From NCBI RefSeq assembly GCF_002794255.1, contig NZ_PGGW01000050.1, positions 1 to 64,000 on the forward strand: a stretch of DNA of 64,000 nucleotides, written 5' to 3'. Below the pieces are notes generated by a model, which did no database searches, was not told where the DNA came from, and saw only the letters and a list, made by a program, of their open reading frames with translations. This DNA is from Streptomyces carminius (GTDB lineage: Bacteria; Actinomycetota; Actinomycetes; Streptomycetales; Streptomycetaceae). Positions 49,352-57,396 of this stretch are shown here, piece by piece; positions within the stretch are counted from its first letter, which is position 1; every line of letters starts with the position of its first letter. The position numbers were made by a program, and so were the translations under genes.

Positions 49352-50521
49352 GTGAGCAGCAGCGGCCTCATCTACGCAGTCATCGTCGGGGCCTGGGCCG
49401 CCTACCTCGTGCCGATGTGGCTCCGTCGGCAGGACGAGCTCAACGAAGCCCGTCCGACGGAGCGCTTCGGCACCGCCATCCGGCTGCTCTCCGGCCGAGC
49501 GGCCATGGAGCGCCGCTGCGCCAGGGAGCTGGAGGCGGCCGGGCGCGAGGAGGGCGACCTCGCGGTCAGCGGGGCGGTCACCGACGACGACGCCACGAGC
49601 CTGCCCGCCGACGGTGTGGCGGGTGTGGACGTGCGTGCCCTCGCCGACCCCGTGACCGAGCACCACGAGATCCTCTCCCGCACGGCGATCACCCGCGCCG
49701 AGGCCCCCACCCAGGTGCGCCCGCACCCGGAGCGTGCCGGAGGTACCGGCCGCGGTGACCGCGACGACCGCGCCGACGACTCCGGCCGCCGGAAGCGGGC
49801 CAGGCTGCTGGCCCGCCGCCGCCGCACCACCATGGGGCTCTTCCTCGCCTTCACGCTCGGCGCGGTCGTCGCGGCGGTCGGCGGGGTCGCCTTCCTGTGG
49901 GCCCCGGCGATCCCGGCCGGGCTGCTGAGCGCGTACATCGCCCATCTGCGCGCCCAGGAGCGCCGCCGCTTCGTCGTCGTCATGGACCGCCGCCGTGCCG
50001 AGGCCGCCGCCCGCCGGCTGCGCGAGAACCGCGCCGCCGCGCCGCCGGCCGCTCCGAAGTCGCAGCCGAAGTCCGGGGCCGGGGCCGGGGCCGAGGCCGC
50101 GCCCGCGCCCGCGCCCGTTCCCGACACCGACCCGAGGGCCGCCGCCGAGCGGCGGGCCCTGGTGGAGCAGACGGACCACGCCGAGTGGGTCGACTCCCAG
50201 CGGCGCGAGCGCGCCCCCGGCTCGGCGGACGGCGGCTGGGAGCCCACCCCCGTACCGCTGCCCACCTACGTCAACGCCCCGGTCGCCCCGCGCACCGCCG
50301 GCGGCGTGGACCTGGACGCCCCGGACGCCTGGAGCTCGGCCCGTTCCGCCACGGCCCCGACGCCGGCCCCGGCTCAGACTCCGACCTCCGCCCAGGCGCC
50401 CGCCGCGCCGTCCGGCCGGTCCGACCGGAGCCGGTCCGACCGCTCCTCCTCCCGGCGCAGCCAGACCCCGCTGTTCGACCAGTACGCCGACGAGGACCGC
50501 CCGCGCGCCGCCAACGAGTGA
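49352..50521 (+). CDS. sepX: Divisome membrane protein SepX/GlpR
   Basis: A 389-aa protein from GTG 49352 after GTGTGGGG. The N-terminal membrane anchor SSSGLIYAVIVGAWAAYLVPMWLRRQDELNEARPTERF is strongly characteristic. A second hydrophobic region (MGLFLAFTLGAVVAAVGGVAFLWAPAIPAGLLSAYIAHL) starts near residue 160. Basic and Pro/Ala-rich, probably disordered, segments follow, and the C-terminus ends QTPLFDQYADEDRPRA. In Streptomyces SepX stabilises Z-rings and interacts with SepF; in corynebacteria GlpR binds gephyrin-like Glp. Location downstream of galU-glp-rimJ supports the call. An A/T-rich 170-bp gap upstream suggests its own promoter. Confidence 0.85.
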   Translation: MSSSGLIYAVIVGAWAAYLVPMWLRRQDELNEARPTERFGTAIRLLSGRAAMERRCARELEAAGREEGDLAVSGAVTDDDATSLPADGVAGVDVRALADPVTEHHEILSRTAITRAEAPTQVRPHPERAGGTGRGDRDDRADDSGRRKRARLLARRRRTTMGLFLAFTLGAVVAAVGGVAFLWAPAIPAGLLSAYIAHLRAQERRRFVVVMDRRRAEAAARRLRENRAAAPPAAPKSQPKSGAGAGAEAAPAPAPVPDTDPRAAAERRALVEQTDHAEWVDSQRRERAPGSADGGWEPTPVPLPTYVNAPVAPRTAGGVDLDAPDAWSSARSATAPTPAPAQTPTSAQAPAAPSGRSDRSRSDRSSSRRSQTPLFDQYADEDRPRAANE

Positions 50522-50623
50522 CCCGCCCGCCCAACCCCTCTCCGGCGCCGGTCCGGGGCATGACCAGCGCGGAACGGATTTCCGCGCACGGCGGTGAGGA
50601 TGCTAGGGTTTCACCCGTTGCAG

Positions 50624-50697
50624 GGGCCTGTAGCGCAGTCCGGTAGCGCACCTCGTTCGCATCGAGGGGGTCAGGGGTTCAAATCCCCTCAGGTCCA
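50624..50697 (+). tRNA. tRNA-Ala (anticodon CGC)
   Basis: A full cloverleaf: acceptor GGGCCTG/CAGGTCC with one G-U pair, D arm GCGCAGTCCGGTAGCGC, anticodon arm CCTCG-TTCGCAT-CGAGG with anticodon CGC, T arm AGGGG-TTCAAAT-CCCCT. It decodes GCG. CCA is not encoded. The genes after it are accessory in character, so this tRNA may be a landing site for elements, but no integrase or repeated tRNA end is visible. Confidence 0.95.
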
Positions 50698-50812
50698 CAA
50701 CATCCGGCTGCTCTCGCGTTCGCTTGGGAGCAGTTGACGAGATCCCGTCGGTCTTCATGGCCGGTCGGGGTCTTCGTCGTTTCTGCCGTTCACGCTCTGG
50801 GCGGCGTGCCGG

Positions 50813-51292
50813 TCATGCGACATCCCGCGGGTTCGTTGCCGGGCCGTAGTCCTCGGCGTGATCCCTGGTCAGTGCGGCCAGCAGCTCGGGGTCGGAGTGC
50901 ACCTCGGCGGTGTGCTGCCAGGTGATGAGCAACTGGGCGACGGACGCGCTGTTCCCGAGCGAGTCGGCGGCGCGCATGGTGTCGACCAGCTCGACGGTGA
51001 AGGCGTGGAGATCGGGCTCGGGCAGGAAACGAACCCAGGGGAAGACGTCCGGCAGTATGCCGAGGAGCAGTTCCATGCCGCCGGGCTCCCGGCGGGCCAG
51101 CGAGGCCAGCATCCGGGTGGCTGCCGACACCACGGTCTGATCCTGCTCGGCCCGCGCCGCGGTGGTGAGGACCAGATCCTCGCCGTCTCTGCGATGCAGG
51201 AGCAGCCTCGGCGATTCCTTGAGTCGGGCAAGCGTCTGCTTGTTCCTGTTCACCAGCTCGGAGAAGTTCACGGCTGCGTTCTCGGTACTCAT
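50813..51292 (-). CDS. Phd-like antitoxin-type protein, no toxin partner visible
   Basis: A 159-aa protein from ATG 51290-51292. The N-terminal segment NAAVNFSELVNRNKQTLARLKESPRLLLHRRDGEDLVLTTA (residues 5-45) resembles Phd/YefM antitoxins. The C-terminal ~110 residues form a helical region (AFTVELVDTMRAADSLGNSASVAQLLITWQHTAEVH) that is longer than in usual antitoxins. No toxin gene lies directly downstream. Two direct repeats ACTTTGAAAC in its promoter suggest autoregulation. It could be a regulator derived from an antitoxin. Its weak partner evidence keeps the role open. Confidence 0.7.
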   Translation of the reverse strand: MSTENAAVNFSELVNRNKQTLARLKESPRLLLHRRDGEDLVLTTAARAEQDQTVVSAATRMLASLARREPGGMELLLGILPDVFPWVRFLPEPDLHAFTVELVDTMRAADSLGNSASVAQLLITWQHTAEVHSDPELLAALTRDHAEDYGPATNPRDVA

Positions 51293-51293
51293 G

Positions 51294-51314
51294 ACTTTGA
51301 AACTACTTTGAAAC
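51294..51314 (-). promoter_or_regulatory. Direct repeat operator of the Phd-like gene
   Basis: ACTTTGAAAC occurs twice, 51294-51303 and 51305-51314, with 11-bp spacing, immediately before the start codon. The A/T-rich repeat is in the position of the promoter or leader and is a likely autoregulatory site. Confidence 0.55.
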
Positions 51315-51414
51315 TTGCCCTGGTGCCCTCACCCGAAAGAGGAGCGCGGAGCGGTGGACCTGTCGCGCACACCCCGCCGCGGCCGATCGCCGGTGATCGG
51401 GTCCGTTCCGTCCG

Positions 51415-52014
51415 TCAGTGGAACTGGAGATCAGCGGGAGGGGCCTCGACGTGTTTCGTTGCCCGGGGACGGCTGACGGGCCGTCCGGCGTGGGTGGTGT
51501 CGCCGGGTCGGCCGTCCCAGCCGTGCAGGGAGAGCCCGGTGCCGTTGTCGTTGAGGTAGGCGCGGAGAGCGCGGGCGTTGGAGGGCACGAGGTTGCCGGG
51601 CAGGGCGGCCGTATCGAACCAGCGAATCTGGGCGTGTTTCTCGGGCTCCCGGTTGTCCGGCTCGCCGGCCCACTCGTGGGCGGCGAAGACGACGGTGAGG
51701 AAGCCGTTGGGTGCGGTGGGCCGCGGGGAGCCGTGGACCAGGTGGACGGCGTGCAGGGAATCGGGTTCGACGGTCAGGCCGGTCTCCTCGCGCAGCTCGC
51801 GTACGGCGGTCCCGGTGACGGGCTCGTCCGGTTCGCTCTTGCCGGTGGGGAGGTCCCACAGGCCCGGGGCGAACGCGGACCGGGGGCCGCGCTGGAGCAG
51901 GACGATCCGGTCAGTGGCCCTGTCGTGGACGATGACAGCCGCGACCAGCAGGGTCGTCGATTCGAGCGTGGGCCTGAGCGCCTCGGACCGGGCACCGTTT
52001 TGGGACTGGGGCAC
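51415..52014 (-). CDS. Nudix hydrolase
   Basis: A 199-aa protein; GTG 52012-52014 is chosen because AAAGGA lies seven bases upstream, although an ATG at 52111-52113 is in frame. The Nudix box is GKSEPDEPVTGTAVRELREETGLTVEP with the EExG core intact. Before it is TLLVAAVIVHDRATDRIVLLQRGPRSAFAPGLWDLPTGK, and after it VHLVHGSPRPTAPNGFLTVVFAAHEW. It probably cleaves a nucleoside diphosphate derivative in the cytoplasm. It follows tRNA-Ala and the Phd-like gene, on the minus strand. Confidence 0.88.
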   Translation of the reverse strand: MPQSQNGARSEALRPTLESTTLLVAAVIVHDRATDRIVLLQRGPRSAFAPGLWDLPTGKSEPDEPVTGTAVRELREETGLTVEPDSLHAVHLVHGSPRPTAPNGFLTVVFAAHEWAGEPDNREPEKHAQIRWFDTAALPGNLVPSNARALRAYLNDNGTGLSLHGWDGRPGDTTHAGRPVSRPRATKHVEAPPADLQFH

Positions 52015-52643
52015 GAGGGTCCTTTCGGCGGTGGGCCAGGTGTTCTGGGTGCGGGTGCGGGTGCGGTGCCGACTGGGGCGGGGCCGGTCCGGGGCGGTCG
52101 GTCTGGACGGCATTATTTACGGCCGTTGCCGCGTCACGCTTTGTCGCCCTCTCATTGGCCGCAAATAACTCCCCTTGCCTTCGGCATGGGGGACCCCAGG
52201 TGTCCAGACCAACCGCCCCTCCCCGTCCCCTTCCGCCGTCGCCCGTCTGCGCCCCGTGTCCGGCAGCCGGTTCGGGTAGAACCGCAAACGTCTCCCTGAC
52301 CGCTCGCGCCAGGGTCCCACTGGATACCGATCCGCACCGGGCGGAGCAGCGCAGCCACTCGTTTCCGGGGGCGGTCGGCTCAGGTTGAACGCGCTCACTC
52401 GCGTGGGGCCGTGCCCGTGAATCTGCTGCGGGTGGGCAGGTCGTCCGCGTGCGCGGGGGAGCAGGCGCGGGGTTGCCGTAGGCGCAGAGGTGGTGCACTC
52501 GGCACCGCCCCACCTCGCACTCCGACCCGTGCTGACCCCGGTGGCGGGTCGGGATGCGGTGGGAGGCGTCCCCGGTCAGGCGCACGTCTACTGGAACGGC
52601 GACGAGCCCGCCCTGCGGGGAGAGCACCGCGTCGTCTGATGCC
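52015..52643. other. Intergenic region with a REP-like hairpin
   Basis: About 630 bp without a supported gene. CCCCTTGCC-TTC-GGCATGGGG at about 52172-52192 is an imperfect hairpin of the repetitive type found in Streptomyces intergenic DNA (C-run, CCTTCGG loop, G-run). The open frames here have no start site or family features and may include gene debris. Confidence 0.4.
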
Positions 52644-52904
52644 TCAGTCTTGTTCGCTCTCGCTGCCCGCCGTCGGCTGCTCGGCCACGAACGAGCCAAG
52701 CCCCGGCACTGTGTACGTCGCACCTTCATCCCGTAGTCGGGAGAGAACCTTCTGTGCCGTGGCCTGCGCGATTCCGAACTCGGACTGCAACTGGATCACG
52801 GACGGTACGCGACTGCGTGGCGGATAGGTGCCATCGGTGATCCGGGCTCGGATCACATCGGCCACCTGCTTCCATCGCGGCACGTCAGACGCGTAGTCGA
52901 TCAC
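52644..52904 (-). CDS. Short GntR-type winged-helix regulator
   Basis: An 86-aa protein from GTG 52902-52904. It consists of the GntR DNA-binding domain alone: PRWKQVADVIRARITDGTYPPRSRVPSVIQLQSEFGIAQATAQKVLSRLRDEGATYTVPGLGSFVAE. Single-domain GntR proteins of this type are frequent in streptomycete integrative elements (KorSA-like) and in small secondary operons. The palindrome CCTAGCATGCTAGG and a third half-site lie between it and the divergent three-gene operon, so it probably represses both. It has no effector domain. Confidence 0.88.
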   Translation of the reverse strand: MIDYASDVPRWKQVADVIRARITDGTYPPRSRVPSVIQLQSEFGIAQATAQKVLSRLRDEGATYTVPGLGSFVAEQPTAGSESEQD

Positions 52905-52951
52905 TGGGTCACGGTAAGCACGGTGTGGTTATCGCTGCGAGACATGCTCTG

Positions 52952-52974
52952 CCTAGCATGCTAGGTATGCTAGG
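52952..52974. promoter_or_regulatory. Operator of the GntR regulator: CCTAGCATGCTAGG plus half-site
   Basis: A perfect 14-bp palindrome CCTAGCATGCTAGG (52952-52965) is followed by a further half-site TATGCTAGG (52966-52974). The triple arrangement lies between the GntR gene and the divergent operon, 47 bp before the GntR start. Confidence 0.7.
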
Positions 52975-53051
52975 TGTACGCTCACCATATGAAGGACCCC
53001 CGCGACCGCTGGAACGGTCCGGGGGCGTGGCCACCAACTTCCAAGGAGTTG

Positions 53052-53417
53052 ATGACAGTGGGGAACCCTACAGGGGGTGCCCTGGGCCGGGCGTGCAGCC
53101 TTGCCCTTCTGCGGCTTCTGGTCCGGATGTTCCCGCCCTCCGGGCGGCACCGGAGGGCGGCGGCACCGCCGTCCGGGTGCCCGACGGCTGCCGGCCGTAC
53201 GTCCGCGGCCGGGCGCGTGCCCGTTCGGTGCTCGCCGTACAGCCGGGAGCAGGGCGGAGCGTTGACGGGGGAGGAGTCGGCGCTGGTGCGGCCGTACTGG
53301 GCGGCGTACGAGCGGGCCGTGCGGCAGCGCAGGCGGCGGGTGCTGTGGCTGGCGACGGTGGGGCTGGATGTGGATACCCGGAACATTCACCTGCGCACGG
53401 CCGGGGGAGCGCGGTGA
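53052..53417 (+). CDS. Hypothetical protein, first gene of a GntR-controlled operon
   Basis: About 121 aa from ATG 53052 (GTG 53058 fits AAGGAG at 53043 even better). The first half is basic and Ser/Pro-rich and may not be folded. The C-terminal part, ALTGEESALVRPYWAAYERAVRQRRRRVLWLATVGLDVDTRNIHLR, resembles a helix-rich segment common to small proteins of streptomycete plasmids, phages and integrative elements. It overlaps the next gene by GTGA. Function unknown. Confidence 0.6.
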   Translation: MTVGNPTGGALGRACSLALLRLLVRMFPPSGRHRRAAAPPSGCPTAAGRTSAAGRVPVRCSPYSREQGGALTGEESALVRPYWAAYERAVRQRRRRVLWLATVGLDVDTRNIHLRTAGGAR

Positions 53418-53899
53418 GCGGGGCGGAGGAGTACCGGTCGGCGCCGTGCGCGATCGGGCGGCACGGCGAGTGCGGGGACTTCCCGGCGCGGGAGAGCGGG
53501 GTGCCGGGGCTGCGGCACCTGGTGTGCGGGTGCGGCTGCCACCCGGCGGACGAGGGACGGGTGACCGCCCCGGCCGGGGAGGCCGCTGAGGGTGTGGGGG
53601 AGCGGTGGTACCGGCTGTGCTGGACGCTGCGGCCGGAGGCGCCGCGGGCGGTGGCCGGGGTGGAGTACGGGGTGCTGGTCGGGCGGGACGTTCCGGCGAT
53701 ACTGCGCGGGATGCGCGGCTGTCTGCCGCCACCGGCCTACCACGATCCGGTGCATGTGCGGGTGCTGGCGGACACCCCGGGCGGCTGGTCGTACGAGAGC
53801 CGCGCGGTGTCGGCGCACACCCACCGCATCGCCGGGCCGGAGGAGTGGGCGGCGCTGTTCGCCTGCCCCGGGCGGGAGCGGGCGGGGGACGGGACATGA
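53414..53899 (+). CDS. Cys-rich hypothetical protein of the GntR-controlled operon
   Basis: A 161-aa protein from GTG 53414, overlapping the previous gene (GTGA). The N-terminal part is Cys/His-rich (CAIGRHGECGDFP...GLRHLVCGCGCHP), which may form a small metal site. The rest has no known domain (ERWYRLCWTLRPEAPRAVAGVEYGVLVGRDVPAILRGMRGCLPPP). It is coupled to the following 41-aa membrane protein by ATGA. Small proteins of this kind often lie in integrative elements. Function unknown. Confidence 0.65.
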   Translation: MSGAEEYRSAPCAIGRHGECGDFPARESGVPGLRHLVCGCGCHPADEGRVTAPAGEAAEGVGERWYRLCWTLRPEAPRAVAGVEYGVLVGRDVPAILRGMRGCLPPPAYHDPVHVRVLADTPGGWSYESRAVSAHTHRIAGPEEWAALFACPGRERAGDGT

Positions 53900-54021
53900 T
53901 GTCGCACGTGCGGCGGCGCGGGCGGCTGGAGTCGGTCACCTGGACGGCCGTGCTGGTGGCCGCCTCGGCTGTGGCGATGATCCTGCTGTTGCAGGCCGCG
54001 CGGCGGGGCACGACCGGATAG
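53896..54021 (+). CDS. 41-aa single-pass membrane protein
   Basis: A 41-codon gene from ATG 53896, overlapping the previous stop (ATGA). Basic N-terminus MMSHVRRRGRLESVT precedes one membrane helix WTAVLVAASAVAMILLLQAA and a short positive tail RRGTTG. It is too short for ordinary gene finders. It resembles small Spd-like or stress membrane peptides, but no family is assigned. Confidence 0.6.
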   Translation: MMSHVRRRGRLESVTWTAVLVAASAVAMILLLQAARRGTTG

Positions 54022-54120
54022 CCGGAACCCCGGGCGGGGAAGGCCTCACCTCCCCGCCCGGAGCCGTACGGCGGCCGGTGTCGGATACGGACGGACAGCA
54101 CCAGTCGATAGATTGAGGCC

Positions 54121-54969
54121 ATGTCACCCAGGGTCAGACGCATCACCGTCAGCGGCTACAAGGGGCAGACTCACGTACCGGCGGAAGGTGTGCCGGAGGA
54201 ACGCGTCACGGCGCGGACTCTCCGGCGGATCAACGCCTTCCTGTCGGCGTTCGCACGCAACCAGGCCGCACACAGCGTCGATGTCCCCGGCGGATTCGCC
54301 GTGTATGACGACGCCTTCGCGCATTCCCGCGCGAACAACCAGATCGTCATCGACACGGTCGTCGACGCCGGCGTACTGCCCGCCGTCGCAGAGGAGGCAC
54401 TGGGGCATTTACCGCACCGTATGATCTCCGTCCTCGATGACGAGGTCGGAACGGCGTGTGCGGAAGCGCTGCTCCGGTCCGGGTACACCCACTCCACCCT
54501 CCTGGTGATGCAGCACGACGGACCGGTGACGCGGCACGGCCGTGACGCGGGGAAGGTGAGCCTCGACGCGATCCGGGCCCCGCTCGCCGAACAGTGGCGG
54601 AACTTCCTCCCGGACGTCGACGACGAGGTCATACGCCACCTCGTCGACCGGAGAGAGGTCCGCCACCGTGGCGCTGACGTCGTCCACTTCATCGGCGCGC
54701 ACACCGAGGGAGGCGAGGTCGCATCGTGGGCCGACCTCTATCTGGACCGTGCGACGGGTATGGCTCAGATAGAGGACCTGGTCACTTCGGAGGTCCATCT
54801 CGGACGCGGTTACGCCGACGCGGTCCTGAACGCCGCCCTGCGTCTGGCCGTCGACGCGGACTGCGGCACGCGGTTTCTCATCGCCGATGCGGCGGACTGG
54901 CCTCGCCACTGGTACGAGCGCCGGGGTTTCTCGGTCGTAGGCCGCTCGCACTGCTTTGAACGCGGCTGA
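54121..54969 (+). CDS. GNAT-superfamily N-acetyltransferase
   Basis: A 282-aa protein from ATG 54121. The GNAT core lies in the C-terminal half: ASWADLYLDRATGMAQIEDLVTSEVHLGRGYADAVLNAALRLAV with an acetyl-CoA-type loop, ending WPRHWYERRGFSVVGRSHCFER. The N-terminal 140 residues (RITVSGYKGQTHVPAEGVPEERVTARTLRRINAFLSAF) are not typical and may form a second GNAT-like or substrate-binding domain. Substrate unknown. It starts 100 bp after the small-protein operon and converges on the next gene with only 3 bp between stops. Confidence 0.75.
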   Translation: MSPRVRRITVSGYKGQTHVPAEGVPEERVTARTLRRINAFLSAFARNQAAHSVDVPGGFAVYDDAFAHSRANNQIVIDTVVDAGVLPAVAEEALGHLPHRMISVLDDEVGTACAEALLRSGYTHSTLLVMQHDGPVTRHGRDAGKVSLDAIRAPLAEQWRNFLPDVDDEVIRHLVDRREVRHRGADVVHFIGAHTEGGEVASWADLYLDRATGMAQIEDLVTSEVHLGRGYADAVLNAALRLAVDADCGTRFLIADAADWPRHWYERRGFSVVGRSHCFERG

Positions 54970-54972
54970 TCG

Positions 54973-55446
54973 CTAGTCCGTGACGAAGGGGGCGTAGCCG
55001 ACCGGGACCTCGCTCACCTTCAGGTCGGAGAAGAGCAGGGTCAGCCGGTGGGCGTTCGTCTCGATGAGCACCCGGTGGAAGTCGATGCCGACGGCCTCCT
55101 CCCACTGCCGGACCGCTCGGGACGGGGGGAGGAGCTTCGCTCCGGGGTACAGGACGTGCCACTTCACGCCCCAGACGTACCCGTCCAGGCCGTCGGCGGT
55201 CTCGATGTCGGTGAGACGGTCGTCCAGGGAGACCCGCCAGGTCCCGGGCGGCACCGTCGTCTCGCACCGTGCCTCGACGCAGTGGCGGAAGAGGTACCGC
55301 AGATAGGCCGGCTCGATGCCGGTGGAGGGTGCGGCGGTCAGGTGGACGACGACCTCGTAGTCGCGCATGTAGCCGGTGTAGCCGTGGTGCACCAGGGCGT
55401 GGTCGAAGATCTCGTCCAGCCGCTGCTGGAGTACCGCCGTGTCCAT
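54973..55446 (-). CDS. YxiG-like conserved hypothetical protein
   Basis: A 157-aa protein from ATG 55444-55446. It contains LQQRLDEIFDHALVHHGYTGYMRDYEVVVHLTAAP, RYLFRHCVEARCETTVPPGTWRVSLDDRLTDIET and HRVLIETNAHRLTLLFSDLKVSEVPVGYAPFV, a pattern I associate with YxiG-like proteins. No catalytic site is known for this group, some of which are linked to contact-toxin immunity. It is cytoplasmic, alone, and converges on the GNAT gene. Confidence 0.65.
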   Translation of the reverse strand: MDTAVLQQRLDEIFDHALVHHGYTGYMRDYEVVVHLTAAPSTGIEPAYLRYLFRHCVEARCETTVPPGTWRVSLDDRLTDIETADGLDGYVWGVKWHVLYPGAKLLPPSRAVRQWEEAVGIDFHRVLIETNAHRLTLLFSDLKVSEVPVGYAPFVTD

Positions 55447-55656
55447 GGTGGCGTTCTACCGCAGGGACGCCCGTTGACGCGTCTCGCGTCGTATGGGGTC
55501 GGTCCGGGGCGTACCGGCGGATGAAGGGAAGACGGCAGGGGACGTTGCTTGTCATCCGCTTCGGTGGCCCCACGCGGTGTGTGGCCTCGCGGCCGGAACC
55601 GGAGACGGGCCGGGTATCGCGCGGGGCCGTGCCCGCCGGAGTGGGCCGCGGGCGGT

Positions 55657-56670
55657 TCAGGCGCCGCCCGCGGCGGTGAGCACGTCCAGGGCGTCGCGCA
55701 GGCCGCGGGGGCGGACGGCGCCGGTGAGGCGGGTGCCGCGCCAGCCGGGGCCGGCGGCGAGCACGGCGGGGCGCAGCCGGGCGCCGCGCACGCCCCAGGT
55801 GAGGGCGCGGATCCGGCGGACCAGGGTGGCGTCCGCCGTCCGCCGGGTCTGCGACCACAGGACGACTGCGGCGGGGCCGGTGCGGCGTACGGCCTCCTCC
55901 AGTGCCTCGGGCGGTACCGCGGCGCCGAACATCCGTACCGGCAGGCCGCGCTCGTTCAGCGCGGCGGTCAGCACCTCCAGGGGGAGGGTGTGCGTCTCGT
56001 CGGGGGCGCAGGCCAGCAGCAGCGGGGGGCCGGGCGCGGGGGACGGCTCCGGCCCGGGGCGGGGCCGGGCGGTGACGCGGCGCAGCGCCGAGGAGACGTG
56101 CCAGGACAGCAGGTGCTCCACCTCGACGTAGCGCTCGCCGGAGGGGGTGTCGGAGGTGCCGTTGGAGGTGGCCCACTTGCGGCCCGCCGCCCGCAGCGCG
56201 GGCATGATCACCTCCTCCCAGGCGGCGACCACCCCGTGATCGGTGATCGCCCGGTCCAGCAGGCGGTCCAGGGCGGGCGCGTCGAGGCGTACGGCGGCGC
56301 GGGCCAGCCCCCGGCACTCCGGACCTACGGCGCCCACGGGAAGGGTGTTGCCCCCGCCCGTGCGGGGCGGCGGGGCGGCGGGAAGCGGCTCGGGCGCGGG
56401 GGTGGGCGGGGAGCCGGGGGCGCGGGCCTGGCGGGCGGCCTCCGCCGGGGGCACCCCGGCGGCGGTCAGCCGGCACATGCGCTCCAGCACGGCGATGTCC
56501 CGCGGTGACCAGCGGCGGTGACGGCCGTCCGCGCGGACGGTGGGCCCCAGTCCGTACCGCCGGTCCCAGGAGCGCAGGGTGGTGGGCGAGACGCCCAGCC
56601 GCCGGGCGACGGCGCCGGTGCTCAGGCCGGCGACGGAGGGGCGGTCGGCGGGGCCGGGGTGCTCTGCCAT
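55657..56670 (-). CDS. MerR regulator with B12-binding domain (LitR/CarH-like)
   Basis: A 337-aa protein from ATG 56668-56670. The MerR helix-turn-helix GLSTGAVARRLGVSPTTLRSWDRRYGLGPTVRADGRHRRWSPRDIAVLERM is at residues ~15-65. A helical bundle RLDAPALDRLLDRAITDHGVVAAWEEVIMPALRAAGRKW follows, with EHLLSWH and then the Rossmann part APDETHTLPLEVLTAALNERGLPVRMFGAAVP. The E-x-H keeps a possible cobalt-ligand His, but the Gly of DxHxxG is Pro. It may sense cobalamin/light as LitR and CarH do, or be a derived form. It is divergent from an ECF sigma gene with 11-bp repeats between them. Confidence 0.85.
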   Translation of the reverse strand: MAEHPGPADRPSVAGLSTGAVARRLGVSPTTLRSWDRRYGLGPTVRADGRHRRWSPRDIAVLERMCRLTAAGVPPAEAARQARAPGSPPTPAPEPLPAAPPPRTGGGNTLPVGAVGPECRGLARAAVRLDAPALDRLLDRAITDHGVVAAWEEVIMPALRAAGRKWATSNGTSDTPSGERYVEVEHLLSWHVSSALRRVTARPRPGPEPSPAPGPPLLLACAPDETHTLPLEVLTAALNERGLPVRMFGAAVPPEALEEAVRRTGPAAVVLWSQTRRTADATLVRRIRALTWGVRGARLRPAVLAAGPGWRGTRLTGAVRPRGLRDALDVLTAAGGA

Positions 56671-56681
56671 GGCGCCAGAGT

Positions 56682-56701
56682 AAACGATGCAGAAACGATG
56701 C
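56682..56701 (-). promoter_or_regulatory. Direct-repeat operator between the MerR/B12 and ECF sigma genes
   Basis: AAACGATGC occurs at 56682-56690 and 56693-56701, an exact 11-bp period. CarH/LitR regulators bind 11-bp direct repeats, so this is a plausible autoregulatory site. It lies 12 bp before the MerR start codon. Confidence 0.55.
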
Positions 56702-56781
56702 GAGTTGTTCTCCGCTGTCATGCCCGCCGACGGTGTCGGTACCGGGGCGCGCCACGCGCCCGGTGGGAGGAGCGAGAGATC

Positions 56782-57396
56782 ATGACGCCCACAGCGGTAC
56801 AGGAGAGGGCACCCCGCCGGACCGGCCCCGCCCCTTTCGGCGCGGCCGACTCCGAGGAGGAGCTGGCACGGTCCCTGGCGCGCGGCGAGGAGCGGGCGCT
56901 GGCGGAGATGTTCCACCGCTGGGGAACGCTCGTGCACACGCTGGCCGCCCGCACCCTGGGCGACGCCCGGGAGGCGGAGGACGTGACGCAGCAGGTCTTC
57001 CTCGCCGCCTGGCGCGGCCGGGCCGGCTACCGGCCCGACCGCGGCACACTGCCGGGCTGGTTGGTCGGCATCACCCGCCGGACGGTGGCCGACGCGCTGG
57101 CCGCCCGTACCCGCCGCCGCGCGCTGGCCGAGCGGACGGAGGCGGCCGCCGGCGGCGGGCCCGCGGTGTCCGGGCCGCACCCCGACCAGGTCGTGGAGCG
57201 CGTCCTGCTCGCCCATGCCCTGGCCGGGCTGCCGCCGGCCCAGCGCCAGGTGCTCTACCTGGCCTTCTACGAGGACCTGACGCACCAGCGGATAGCCGAC
57301 CGGACCGGGATGCCGCTGGGCACGGTCAAGGCCCACGCCCGGCGGGGGCTGCTGCGGCTGCGCCGGGAGCTGGACGCTCTCCGTCACCGGGGCTGA
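56782..57396 (+). CDS. ECF-type RNA polymerase sigma factor
   Basis: A 204-aa protein from ATG 56782 with GGGAGGAG upstream. Region 2 is ELARSLARGEERALAEMFHRWGTLVHTLAARTLGDAREAEDVTQQVFLAAWRG, with the GD-A-EAEDVTQQVF core; region 4 is LLAHALAGLPPAQRQVLYLAFYEDLTHQRIADRTGMPLGTVKAHARRGLLRLRREL. Regions 1.1 and 3 are absent, as in ECF factors. No anti-sigma gene follows directly; the zinc-type candidate at 59282 lies after two surface-protein genes. It probably drives the downstream surface module, with the MerR/B12 protein as upstream regulator. Confidence 0.9.
   Translation: MTPTAVQERAPRRTGPAPFGAADSEEELARSLARGEERALAEMFHRWGTLVHTLAARTLGDAREAEDVTQQVFLAAWRGRAGYRPDRGTLPGWLVGITRRTVADALAARTRRRALAERTEAAAGGGPAVSGPHPDQVVERVLLAHALAGLPPAQRQVLYLAFYEDLTHQRIADRTGMPLGTVKAHARRGLLRLRRELDALRHRG

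Noticed and set aside
50624..54100. A complete AICE/pSAM2-like element after tRNA-Ala
   Set aside because: The GntR/KorA-like regulator and small proteins are suggestive, but integrase, Rep, TraB-like FtsK and att repeats are missing.
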